Positions 6,469 through 14,798 of a stretch of DNA of 20,911 bases are shown piece by piece. Origin of the DNA: CAYNJG01 sp964397295. Its GTDB lineage: Bacteria > Planctomycetota > Planctomycetia > Pirellulales > Pirellulaceae. The translations under genes and the position numbers were made by a program. Under the pieces are notes generated by a model, which had not been told where the DNA came from, searched no databases, and was given only the letters and a program-made list of their open reading frames with translations. The stretch lies in assembly GCA_964397295.1 (NCBI GenBank), contig CAYNJG010000119.1, forward strand, positions 1 through 20,911, read 5' to 3'. Numbering within the stretch: the first letter of the stretch is position 1; every line of letters starts with the position of its first letter.

Positions 6469-8517
6469 ATGAAGACGTTTTACGACCATCAAGAAGCCGC
6501 GCGGGCAAATTCGTCAGTATTGATGCTGATGATGAGCATCGCGATCGGCATAACGACCTTGATGACTGGACTGGCAGTGACTCTCTGGCTTTTCGTGCCA
6601 ACGTTCTACTTGATTTACTGGTTCAACCCGCATCCCGTTGGCGAACACGAAGTTCACTATCCAGATTGGGTTCCCAATTCGCTGCTGGAACGGTTTCCCG
6701 AACTTCAACACTTCCCTTGGGAACTATTCGCGTTCTTCTTGTTGGTGATCACCGTCACCATTGGCGCCATACTCATTCTCGTGACGCGCAACAAAGTGCG
6801 TCAGCTTTGGGAAGCGGGTGGAATTGGCGTCGCCGATTCGCTCGGCGGAATCTGTGTAACAAGGGAAGGCTATCGTCGCGATGACAAGACGCAACGAGCC
6901 GTAAACGTTGTCAACGAAATCGCGATAGCGGCACGCGTTCCTGCTCCGCAAGTGTATTTGCTTTACAACGAACCCGGCATCAATTCATTCGCCGTCGGAC
7001 TCACACCCAAGGATATGGTGGTGGGAGTCACGGCTGGCGCTGTCGAGCACCTAACGCGAGAGCAATTGCAAGGGGTCATCGCGCACGAGTTTGCACACAT
7101 CAAAAACGGCGACACCGTCAAGAACATTTTGTTGGTGGGATACCTGCACGGCTTGATGGCCGTCATCATTACGGCGCAGAGCCTTATTCATAAAGGCGTC
7201 GAGTTTTTGGTGAAGAGCATCAGCCATGGCGGTCAAGGCATTGTCGGGATGTTCATTGCAGCATGCGGAGTTTTACTTTGGCCTGTGGGGCTTATCGGCC
7301 TGTGCGCCGCGACGGCGGTCAAGGCAGCGTACAGCAGACAGCGTGAGTTCCTTGCTGACGCGTCTGCGTTAGAGTACGTTCGCAACGACATCGGCATCTC
7401 CGACGCCATGAAACGCATCCTCTCATACAAGCCAGGCAGCAACGTTCGCTCGCCGGGCTGCCTCGCGCTCAGCCACGTGTTCTTTGCCAAGAGTACGAGC
7501 GGCATCTTGGGTTTTTTCGACTCGCACCCAAAAATCGAAGATCGTATTCTGCGCATTGATGAGAATTGGGATGGAGAAGTTGAATTCGAAGCCGAACACC
7601 AGGTTGGCGAATTCAATGGCGTTTTCAACGGTACGATGTCGCTTGCTCAGAAGGCACGCGAAACGGCTTCCGGTCGACTTGCTCCCGTGGGCGATGCTCC
7701 AGCCCTACAGATTTCCAATGAGTTGGCCATGTTGGTGAATGACCACGCGGCGACCGTTCGCATGATGATGCCTGATGAACTGTGGTCGCTTACGCAAGAT
7801 CTACCGACAGCCGAGGCCATGGTGTTTGCACTTTGGTCGGTTGGAACGGAAGCAACACCAGAAGATGACGCAAAACTGTGCTCGTTGGGGAAAACATGTG
7901 AGGAAGCAAAAACAGTTGCAGAAGCATTGAAGCCCCACTTGGACGAATACGGTTTGCCCGAGCGGTTGATGCTGCTTGATGCGTCGATGAACGTGATTCG
8001 CAAGTACGCGCAAGAAACCGACGTCAGCAAGTTCTGCGAAAAAGCCGAGCAGCTCTTGGCTGAGGCGCCCTGTGACGATCTATTTCGCTGGGCGTGGCGC
8101 AAAAGTCTTCAAGCGATTGTCGATCGCGAACGAGAGGTACCGCGTCCTAAACCCAAGTATGGTGAATGCGAAGAGCTGCTGGAGGATTGCCAGCTTTTGA
8201 TCTCTGCACTGGCTTACGCAAACGATAGCGAAGTAATGTGCAACTATTCATTGCAACGTGCTGGCAATGTATTGGACCACGATTTAGAGTTTGTGCCGGA
8301 AGAACAGTGCACCCTTGCGGCAATCGATGACGCGATCGAACGACTGAAACTACTCGCCCCCAAAGCACGTCGTCAGTTAATCTTGGCTTGTTCTACAAGC
8401 GTGGAAACGGACTCGAAGCTGAACGAGAAAGAATCCCTCGTGATGCGAGGCATTTGCAGCGGCCTTGGCTACCCTGCGGCCACCTTGCTGCCTGGTCAGC
8501 CTGTGAAGCTCAGTTAG
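6469..8517 (+). CDS. M48-family (HtpX-like) membrane zinc metalloprotease with long C-terminal extension
   Basis: HtpX-like proteases degrade misfolded membrane proteins. The 682-residue product has two early hydrophobic segments (about 20-50 and 85-106), the zinc motif H206-E-F-A-H210 with IKNGD after it, two further hydrophobic stretches (about 220-240 and 258-285), and the second zinc-ligand region SRQREFLADASA with Glu293. The sequence GFFDSHPKIEDRI near residue 350 closes the M48 domain as in HtpX (family pattern 'THPP...RI'). About 310 residues follow, largely helical and acidic, with no motif I recognise; ordinary HtpX is only about 290 residues in all. The ATG at 6469 was chosen; an in-frame TTG lies two codons upstream, and neither has a good Shine-Dalgarno sequence. 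LemA and M48 neighbours are common in bacteria and suggest a shared envelope role. Confidence 0.92.
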   Translation: MKTFYDHQEAARANSSVLMLMMSIAIGITTLMTGLAVTLWLFVPTFYLIYWFNPHPVGEHEVHYPDWVPNSLLERFPELQHFPWELFAFFLLVITVTIGAILILVTRNKVRQLWEAGGIGVADSLGGICVTREGYRRDDKTQRAVNVVNEIAIAARVPAPQVYLLYNEPGINSFAVGLTPKDMVVGVTAGAVEHLTREQLQGVIAHEFAHIKNGDTVKNILLVGYLHGLMAVIITAQSLIHKGVEFLVKSISHGGQGIVGMFIAACGVLLWPVGLIGLCAATAVKAAYSRQREFLADASALEYVRNDIGISDAMKRILSYKPGSNVRSPGCLALSHVFFAKSTSGILGFFDSHPKIEDRILRIDENWDGEVEFEAEHQVGEFNGVFNGTMSLAQKARETASGRLAPVGDAPALQISNELAMLVNDHAATVRMMMPDELWSLTQDLPTAEAMVFALWSVGTEATPEDDAKLCSLGKTCEEAKTVAEALKPHLDEYGLPERLMLLDASMNVIRKYAQETDVSKFCEKAEQLLAEAPCDDLFRWAWRKSLQAIVDREREVPRPKPKYGECEELLEDCQLLISALAYANDSEVMCNYSLQRAGNVLDHDLEFVPEEQCTLAAIDDAIERLKLLAPKARRQLILACSTSVETDSKLNEKESLVMRGICSGLGYPAATLLPGQPVKLS

Positions 8518-8658
8518 TTAGAAGCACATAAAATAAATAAAACGCGTGTGTGGTTGGGCTGCCTACCTGCTCGCTCCTCTCCCTCAGTAGCATGCAATAA
8601 GTTAGTTAAGTAGACTTCCGGTTTGATGATGATTCCAAACCAAGAATGAGGTGCATCT

Positions 8659-10203
8659 ATGCTCGCACGACGAATGAGCATCGTGGCAGTTTGCTTGCAA
8701 ATTGTGAAATTAGCTGTGGTCGTTGCGCTCATCCAGTTCGGTTCTCAAACATCGCTGGCTGACTCGCGGCCCAATATTCTGTTTTGCATTTCGGACGACC
8801 AGAGTTACATACACACCGGCGCCAACGGAGATCCGGTCATTCGAACTCCGGCGTTTGATCGGGTCGCTCGTGAAGGTCTCCGATTTACCCATGCCTTCTG
8901 CGACGCGCCGACGTGTGGCCCCTCTCGATCAGCAATTCTGACCGGGCAACACATCTGGCGATTGGAAGAAGCCGGAAACATCCACAGCACATTACCAGCA
9001 AAGTTCGCGACGTATACGGAGTTAGTGAAAGACGCGGGTTATGCCGTTGGCTTCACTGGCAAAGGTTGGAGCCCCGGTCGACTGGAGGCCGGTGGTCGCA
9101 ATAGTAATCCCGCTGGAGAGCAGTTCAGTCGTCAGAGCCGAAAGCCACCTTTCAATGGAATAAGCCAGCAAGACTATGCCGGAAACTTTGATGACTTCCT
9201 GGACCAAGTTTCGAAGGATCAGCCGTTTTGTTTTTGGCTGGGAACCTTTGAACCGCACCGGGGATTCCAGGCCGGAGCAGGCAAGTTGAAGGGGAAGGAT
9301 TCCTCGAAAGTGAACGTACCTCCGATTTTTCCCGACAACGAAATCGTGCGCAATGACATCCTCGATTACCTCGTGGAGGTCGAACACTTTGACTCAATGG
9401 TGGCACGTGCGATCGCGCGACTGGAAGCCAGCGGACAACTGGATAACACAATCATCGTTGTCACTAGCGATCATGGGATGCCGTTTCCTCGCGCGAAGGC
9501 GAGTCTCTACGACGCTGGTTCGCACGTACCTTTAGCCATTCGTTGGCCGAACGGAATTACACAGCCCGGACGCGACGTGAACATACTAGTGAACCTCAGC
9601 GATCTAGCGCCGACGTTTCTGGATGTGGTGGGCTTGAAGATTCCTGACATGATGACCGCCCGGAGTCTTGTCTCTGTTTTCAATGGCGACGACGCAGCCG
9701 ATAGGGACGCTGCCTTCGTCGCGATGGAACGCCACGACGGATGTCGAAAGGGCGGTAAAGGCTACCCGTGCCGCGCGATTCGAACGGCTGATTATCTCTA
9801 CATCCACAACTTCGAGCCGACACGCTGGCCTTCCGGTTCACCAGATCCAACGGTCTGCGCTCGGTCAATCCCGTACGGAGAGATCGACAGTTCCCCGACG
9901 AAAACGTTCATGATGGAACATCGAAACGAACACGGTGTGGCGAGACTGGCCGAACTTGCGTTCGGAATGCGACCAGCGGAAGAACTCTATGACCTACGTA
10001 CTGATCCTCATCAGATGGTGAACCTTGCAGGCTCCACCGATTGGACAGAGACACAGACAACGCTTCGCGAACGGCTCTTCAAACATCTCAAAAAGACACG
10101 CGATCCAAGAGTTGTCGGCGGAACAGTGGATTGGGACTACTATCCATATTACGGCAGGATCAGTACCGACGGATGGAGTGTTGATCCCAAGCCGTCGGAG
10201 TAG
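8659..10203 (+). CDS. Exported sulfatase of the formylglycine-dependent S1 family
   Basis: S1 sulfatases hydrolyse sulfate esters (or N-sulfates) of glycans using a Cys turned into formylglycine. The 514-residue product has a signal peptide ending about SLA34, then the first metal site S-D46-D47-Q, the maturation motif C86-G-P-S-R90 followed by SAILTGQ, and the second metal/catalytic site S-D271-H272-G with Lys280 further on. The 'FTGKGWSPG' stretch near 132-140 and a heparan N-sulfatase (SGSH)-like layout make an S1_8-type enzyme my best guess, held loosely. The start at 8659 is supported by GAGG about 8 nt upstream; the in-frame ATG at 8674 would also leave a usable signal. No sulfatase-maturing enzyme is in the window. 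Its stop codon is one base from the stop of the opposite-strand DUF1559 gene. Confidence 0.93.
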   Translation: MLARRMSIVAVCLQIVKLAVVVALIQFGSQTSLADSRPNILFCISDDQSYIHTGANGDPVIRTPAFDRVAREGLRFTHAFCDAPTCGPSRSAILTGQHIWRLEEAGNIHSTLPAKFATYTELVKDAGYAVGFTGKGWSPGRLEAGGRNSNPAGEQFSRQSRKPPFNGISQQDYAGNFDDFLDQVSKDQPFCFWLGTFEPHRGFQAGAGKLKGKDSSKVNVPPIFPDNEIVRNDILDYLVEVEHFDSMVARAIARLEASGQLDNTIIVVTSDHGMPFPRAKASLYDAGSHVPLAIRWPNGITQPGRDVNILVNLSDLAPTFLDVVGLKIPDMMTARSLVSVFNGDDAADRDAAFVAMERHDGCRKGGKGYPCRAIRTADYLYIHNFEPTRWPSGSPDPTVCARSIPYGEIDSSPTKTFMMEHRNEHGVARLAELAFGMRPAEELYDLRTDPHQMVNLAGSTDWTETQTTLRERLFKHLKKTRDPRVVGGTVDWDYYPYYGRISTDGWSVDPKPSE

Positions 10204-10204
10204 T

Positions 10205-11266
10205 TTAGTCCAACACACCACCGACTTCGCTACCGTAGCGTGAGCCCATCGCGGAGAAAACCTCCGCATCTACATCGTCTTGGATGCTTCGTGCCGATCC
10301 ATCACCCAGAGCGAACATTGTTAAGCCGCGATGAGCAGAACTGAAGGCAACTTCGAAACTTGCAGACACAGGTGCGCATCGCATGTCGCAGGACGAGACA
10401 CCGCGAACTCGGTTGGGCAAGATGCCAGTCGAGCAAAAGAATTCGGACACGTCTGTCAACAGATCCAAGTCATCGCTGCCCAAGAAGGCATGATCCTTGG
10501 CCGCTCCGATGCAGTATTCCCCGCACGGTCGGCAACCATTATTGGGTTCAAATCGCGCGCAGGTGTCTTCGGTTGTTGGCATCCCGTAACCATCTACCTC
10601 GCCGAGAAAGATCGTCTTCGAAAGTCCATCGACAAACCGGCGGCCTTCTAATCCTTTTCCGTACGTAAATGCGCCAGTGAGAACCGCGGTCGAGTTCTCC
10701 ACGATACCGGATTGATCATCTTCCAACGCTCGGTCGGAACCGCACACAACGTAGTTAGGATGCAGTTTCAACTGTGGGCCGACGGATGCCACCCCCTGCC
10801 CTGCCCCAACAGACACGCCGCCAGACGAAGGACACAAGAATAACGAAATGTGTTGTTTGACCGCAGCCATGTTGCGAACCACCGGATTGGGATCGCCGAG
10901 CGTGGCTGATTTGTTGAGATTCGCAGATCCCATCCGCCATTGTCGAATGCCGAATGGACTCAAGCTATCAGCTTCCGTTGGATCATCCAGTGTCAACGCG
11001 TCGTAAATCGCCTGTTCTTCGATGAACGGCAAAATGTAGGCATTCCAAACGGCACCCGAAGGCTTCGCACCTGGCGGATAATGTTGGTTCGCCGATTCGT
11101 AGTTGATCACGGCCAGCTGCAACTGCTTAATATTGTTCAGACACTGCGTGCGACGAGCTGCTTCACGTGCACTCTGCACGGCAGGTAGTAGTATCGCCAT
11201 CAACATCGAAATGATGGCAATCACCACCAAGAGCTCGACTAACGTGAATCCTTTTTTTTGTTTCAT
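10205..11266 (-). CDS. DUF1559 protein with type IV prepilin N-terminus and H-X9-DG tail
   Basis: This is a hallmark planctomycete family, often present in dozens of copies per genome. The 353-residue product starts MKQKKG6|F7TLVELLVVIAII, the prepilin peptidase cleavage and methylation site followed by the pilin-type hydrophobic helix, with Glu11 at mature position 5. 'AILLPAVQSAREAARRTQC' and 'NIKQLQLAVINYESANQHYPPG' are typical of DUF1559. Near the C-terminus, H312 followed by nine residues and then D-G (322-323) is the H-X9-DG motif. I chose the ATG at 11266 because AAGGG (11275-11279) lies 8 nt upstream; an in-frame GTG at 11275 would overlap that site. Members are thought to be pseudopilins or envelope fibre subunits, but the role is not established. 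The gene is divergent from the cytochrome gene with a 191-nt spacer. Confidence 0.93.
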   Translation of the reverse strand: MKQKKGFTLVELLVVIAIISMLMAILLPAVQSAREAARRTQCLNNIKQLQLAVINYESANQHYPPGAKPSGAVWNAYILPFIEEQAIYDALTLDDPTEADSLSPFGIRQWRMGSANLNKSATLGDPNPVVRNMAAVKQHISLFLCPSSGGVSVGAGQGVASVGPQLKLHPNYVVCGSDRALEDDQSGIVENSTAVLTGAFTYGKGLEGRRFVDGLSKTIFLGEVDGYGMPTTEDTCARFEPNNGCRPCGEYCIGAAKDHAFLGSDDLDLLTDVSEFFCSTGILPNRVRGVSSCDMRCAPVSASFEVAFSSAHRGLTMFALGDGSARSIQDDVDAEVFSAMGSRYGSEVGGVLD

Positions 11267-11426
11267 CGATTGCACCCTTGGCCTTTTGGACTAGACATAA
11301 AAGCCTATCGAACCGGTGTGACACTGACCGAAAAATTTACATCTTAATTTCACGCTGGGAAACGACCGAAAATACGGTGCAAGTCCGGCTGGTTGCAGCC
11401 TCGCAAGCGAAAACGTGGCCGAGTAC

Positions 11427-11442
11427 GATAGATGCATCTATC
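11427..11442. promoter_or_regulatory. 16-bp perfect palindrome just before the cytochrome gene's ribosome binding site
   Basis: GATAGATGCATCTATC equals its own reverse complement. It ends 4 nt before the GGAG (11447-11450) and 15 nt before the ATG at 11458. As DNA it suits a dimeric repressor; as RNA it could fold as a 6-bp stem with a TGCA loop. It lies in the spacer shared with the divergent DUF1559 gene, so one binding protein could affect both. The palindrome is seen directly; the role is inferred. Confidence 0.5.
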
Positions 11443-11457
11443 CCACGGAGCCTACCG

Positions 11458-14400
11458 ATGCACAACCTCGTTTCGCCACTTTTCCTCGTTTTGCTCTTCA
11501 CCGTCATGAGTCCCGTTTCTGCGTGGGCACAAAAGTCGGGTGATGAGCTTTCGATTGACGCGATCCGCCACCCGGAAAACCTGGAGCTGAGCCTTTGGGC
11601 GAGTTCGTCGCAGTTGGCAAACCCGGTCGCTTTTTCGATCGACAACGAAGGAACGATGTTCATCTGCGAGACTTTTCGGCAGAACCAAGGCGTCGAAGAC
11701 AATCGCTCTCACATGGATTGGCTCGACGATGACTTGGCCGCGCAGACGTTGGAGGACAGACTTGCTTACTTTAAAAAGCATCTCGGCGAAGACATCGCAA
11801 AGTACGCAGAAAAAGAAGATCGCGTCACGCGATTGATCGACGCGGATGGCGATGGCAAGGCGGACCAGTACGGAGTCTTCGCGGACGGCTTCGATGACAT
11901 TTTGACAGGAACCGGTGCCGGCGTATTGGCTCATAATGGCGAAGTCTTCTACGCCTGTATCCCCGATCTATGGAAACTGACAGACAAAGACGACAACGGC
12001 GAAGCGGAAGACGTCGATTCGCTTAGCTACGGCTATGGAGTGCGGGTAGCGTTTCGTGGCCACGATTCACACGGACTCGTTGTCGGACCAGATGGCCGTT
12101 TGTATTTCAGCATCGGCGATCGTGGCTACCATATCAAAACGAAAGAAGGCAAGCTGCTTCACGACCCCGCGTCCGGCGCCGTGTTTCGTTGTGAGCTAGA
12201 TGGGTCGAACTTAGAAGTCTTCGCGACTGGCCTGCGAAATCCGCAAGAGTTGGCGTTCGACAACTTTGGCAACCTCTTCACGGGCGACAACAACTCCGAC
12301 GGTGGTGATGAAGCGCGATTAGTACACGTCGTAGAAGGTGGCGAAACCGGTTGGCGTATGTACTACCAGTATCTGTCCGATCGCGGACCTTGGAATCGAG
12401 AAAAACTCTGGCACCCGCAACACGACGGCCAAGCCGCTTATTTGCTGCCACCGATTTGCAACTTCGCCGACGGGCCATCCGGCTTGGCTTACTACCCGGG
12501 TACGGGCTTGGGCAAAGAGTATCGCAATACGTTTTTCCTCTGTGACTTCCGAGGCGATGCGGCAATCAGTGGCATTCGCAGCTTCAAGTTCAAAGCCAAA
12601 GGTGCATCGTTTGAGATGACCGATCCCCAGCAATTCCTTTGGAACGTGTTAGCGACCGACGTTGATTTCGGCCCAGACAGTGCAATGTATTTGACGGATT
12701 GGATTGAAGGTTGGAGCGGTATCAATCAAGGCCGCGTGATTCGTGTCACACAACCCGAAGAATACGAATCGAAGCGAGCAAAGAATGTCGCAAAGTTGTT
12801 GCGAAGAGATTTCGCGAATGGCAATCTCAAGAAACTAGTTCAATGGCTTGGAAACAACGACCGCCGCGTTCGCATGAAAGCACAGTTCGAACTGGCCAAA
12901 CGCGGCAAAGTAGAACCGTTGCAAAAGGTGGCGGAAGAAGACAAAAGGCTACTCGGTCGTTTGCACGCGATCTGGGCCCTCGGCCAAATTGCCAGAGCCG
13001 ACATGGGTGATGACAAAAGCAGAACCAACGGGGCGATTCAGGCCCTACTGCCTCTGACAGAAGACCCCAGAGGCGTCGTTCGCGCAGCGGCTGTCCAAAC
13101 TTTGGGCGACATCGAAATGCGTGATGCTACCTCGCAAATCACCAAAGCGTTGTCAGACAAGAGCCCCCGAGTCCGCGCACTCGCTGGCATCGCGATCAGC
13201 AAGTGCCAGCCCAAAGACGTAACGGATGAGCTAGTCAAACTCATCGTACACAACGCCGACAAGGATCCCGTCGTTCGGCACGGCGGAGTCATGGGCTTAG
13301 TCGGGACGTGCACTGTCGACGAACTGATGGCGTTGAAAGACCATGATGCATCTGCCGTCCGTCGCGCTGTTGTGCTCGCACTCCGACGCAAACATTCCCC
13401 GAAGCTCTCTGAATTCCTGCACGACGCGGATTCATCGATTGTTCACGAAGCGGCGTTGGCAATCCACGATCTACTGATCGCGGAAGCCATGCCCGCTCTC
13501 GCATCGCTCATAACGGAAGACATCGGCGAAGACGAACCACTCGTCCGACGCGTGTTGAATGCAAACTTCCGATTGGGCGATGCTGACAATGCCTTGGCCA
13601 TCGCATCCGTGTTGGGACGAGAGAAATTCCCTGAGGCAATGCAACTCGAAGCCCTTTCCATGATTGAAGACTGGAACGAACCGTCCAGTCGCGATAGAGT
13701 TCTTGGCCAATGGCGCCCCATGGAAACTCGTTCGCAGGAACCTGCCGTGGCAGCATTAAAATCGGCGATTCCGCAATTGCAAAACGCACCGGCGCCCGTA
13801 GCGATCGAGGGCATTCGCATTGCTGCTGATTTCAGGCTTCCAGAATCCGGCGAAGTAGCCAGCCGAATGGCCACCAACACAGAATTCGACGCGTCCAAAC
13901 GAGCAGCGTTGCTGGCTCCGTTGTCGAAGCTGCTCCCAGGTTCCGCCATAGAAGTCGCCCAGGCAACACTCAAAGATCCAGCGGAAGAAGTCCGCGCCGC
14001 CGCTCGAAATCTGCTGGTCGAACTCGATCCGGAGAAAGGTCTCGCTGAACTGACTGCTGCAATCTCAGACGGCACCATTATGGAAAAACAATCGGCACTG
14101 GCGATGCTTGCCAAGCTCGACGATGCTAAATCCAAGTCGGCGCTAACTTCGGTCATGACGGATCATTTAGTGTCGGGAAAGCTGCCTCTGGAAGTTCAAC
14201 TGGACGCAGTCGAAGCTGCAAAGAAACGCGGCCTCACGAAGTCGATCGCTCCATTCTTAGACTCCATCAAAGCCACACCATACGGCGAACGTATGCTTGC
14301 CAAAGTCGGCGGTGATGCTGCGCGTGGCGAAGCGATCTTCACAGGCAATGTTTCGCTCTCGTGTACCCGTTGTCACAAGGCTGGAAAAGACGGCGGGCGA

Positions 14401-14751
14401 GTCGGTCCCAATCTGGCCGGTATCGGCAAAACGAAAACGCCGGACTATTTGCTTGAGTCCATCGTCGACCCGAACAAAGCGATCGCGGAGGGATTCGGAA
14501 CGTTGGTGGTCGTAACCGACGACGGCTTGCAAAAGCAGGGCGTGCTACAAAAGGAAACAGACGAAGCCGTGAAACTGGTCGATGCGGAAGGACATCAGTT
14601 CTACGTCATGAAGGACGAGATCATCGATCGCAAGAATGGTAAGTCAGCGATGCCCGAAGACCTGGTCAAGGATCTTTCGTTGTTCGAGTTGCGCGATCTC
14701 ATCGCGTTCTTGCAAAGTTTGAAAACGCCATGGGTAGAAGGGCATGACTAG
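11458..14751 (+). CDS. Exported PVC-type beta-propeller / HEAT-repeat / cytochrome c protein
   Basis: This is the large 'putative membrane-bound dehydrogenase' with heme domain found in many copies in Planctomycetes and Verrucomicrobia. The 1,097-residue product has a signal peptide (cleavage after AWA24), an N-terminal sugar-dehydrogenase-like propeller (about 40-430) with acidic D-A-D-G-D-G-K-A-D and D-K-D-D-N-G-E loops that look calcium-binding, HEAT-like helical repeats (about 440-930), and a C-terminal cytochrome domain with C969-T-R-C972-H973. Met1065 in SAMPEDL is the probable sixth heme ligand. The ATG at 11458 has GGAG 7 nt upstream and starts the signal peptide; the frame is open further upstream but is not protein-like. 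Family members are thought to oxidise sugars or related alcohols in the periplasm and pass electrons to heme; the substrate is unknown. An exported sulfatase lies two genes away. Confidence 0.92.
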   Translation: MHNLVSPLFLVLLFTVMSPVSAWAQKSGDELSIDAIRHPENLELSLWASSSQLANPVAFSIDNEGTMFICETFRQNQGVEDNRSHMDWLDDDLAAQTLEDRLAYFKKHLGEDIAKYAEKEDRVTRLIDADGDGKADQYGVFADGFDDILTGTGAGVLAHNGEVFYACIPDLWKLTDKDDNGEAEDVDSLSYGYGVRVAFRGHDSHGLVVGPDGRLYFSIGDRGYHIKTKEGKLLHDPASGAVFRCELDGSNLEVFATGLRNPQELAFDNFGNLFTGDNNSDGGDEARLVHVVEGGETGWRMYYQYLSDRGPWNREKLWHPQHDGQAAYLLPPICNFADGPSGLAYYPGTGLGKEYRNTFFLCDFRGDAAISGIRSFKFKAKGASFEMTDPQQFLWNVLATDVDFGPDSAMYLTDWIEGWSGINQGRVIRVTQPEEYESKRAKNVAKLLRRDFANGNLKKLVQWLGNNDRRVRMKAQFELAKRGKVEPLQKVAEEDKRLLGRLHAIWALGQIARADMGDDKSRTNGAIQALLPLTEDPRGVVRAAAVQTLGDIEMRDATSQITKALSDKSPRVRALAGIAISKCQPKDVTDELVKLIVHNADKDPVVRHGGVMGLVGTCTVDELMALKDHDASAVRRAVVLALRRKHSPKLSEFLHDADSSIVHEAALAIHDLLIAEAMPALASLITEDIGEDEPLVRRVLNANFRLGDADNALAIASVLGREKFPEAMQLEALSMIEDWNEPSSRDRVLGQWRPMETRSQEPAVAALKSAIPQLQNAPAPVAIEGIRIAADFRLPESGEVASRMATNTEFDASKRAALLAPLSKLLPGSAIEVAQATLKDPAEEVRAAARNLLVELDPEKGLAELTAAISDGTIMEKQSALAMLAKLDDAKSKSALTSVMTDHLVSGKLPLEVQLDAVEAAKKRGLTKSIAPFLDSIKATPYGERMLAKVGGDAARGEAIFTGNVSLSCTRCHKAGKDGGRVGPNLAGIGKTKTPDYLLESIVDPNKAIAEGFGTLVVVTDDGLQKQGVLQKETDEAVKLVDAEGHQFYVMKDEIIDRKNGKSAMPEDLVKDLSLFELRDLIAFLQSLKTPWVEGHD

Positions 14752-14792
14752 TCAGCACGATTAGTCCACCTGACTAGTCGACACGACGTCGT
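14745..14792. repeat. Cluster of short palindromes between the cytochrome and YcxB-like genes
   Basis: TGACTAGTC, which contains the 8-bp palindrome GACTAGTC, occurs at 14745-14753 (overlapping the cytochrome stop codon) and again at 14771-14779, 26 bp apart. GTCGAC (14777-14782) overlaps the second copy, and ACGACGTCGT (14783-14792) is a 10-bp perfect palindrome 6 nt before the next start codon. The next gene lacks a clear Shine-Dalgarno sequence. Confidence 0.45.
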
Positions 14793-14798
14793 AACGGC

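Noticed and set aside
8620..8641. Inverted repeat GGTTTG/CAAACC before the sulfatase start
   Set aside because: Six base pairs with a 10-nt loop and no U-tract or overlap with the ribosome binding site; expected by chance in a window of this size.
11340..11420. A stretch resembling the cobalamin riboswitch core (GGGAA, then GGTGCAAGTCCGG)
   Set aside because: The spacing between the two pieces is too long and no B12 box (AGYCMGgAgaCC-like) lies before the cytochrome gene, so the likeness is probably chance.
13443..14156. Long open minus-strand frame opposite the HEAT-repeat part of the cytochrome gene
   Set aside because: It is Ser/Ala/Arg-rich, typical of the complement of an Ala/Glu-rich gene, and matches no known motif.
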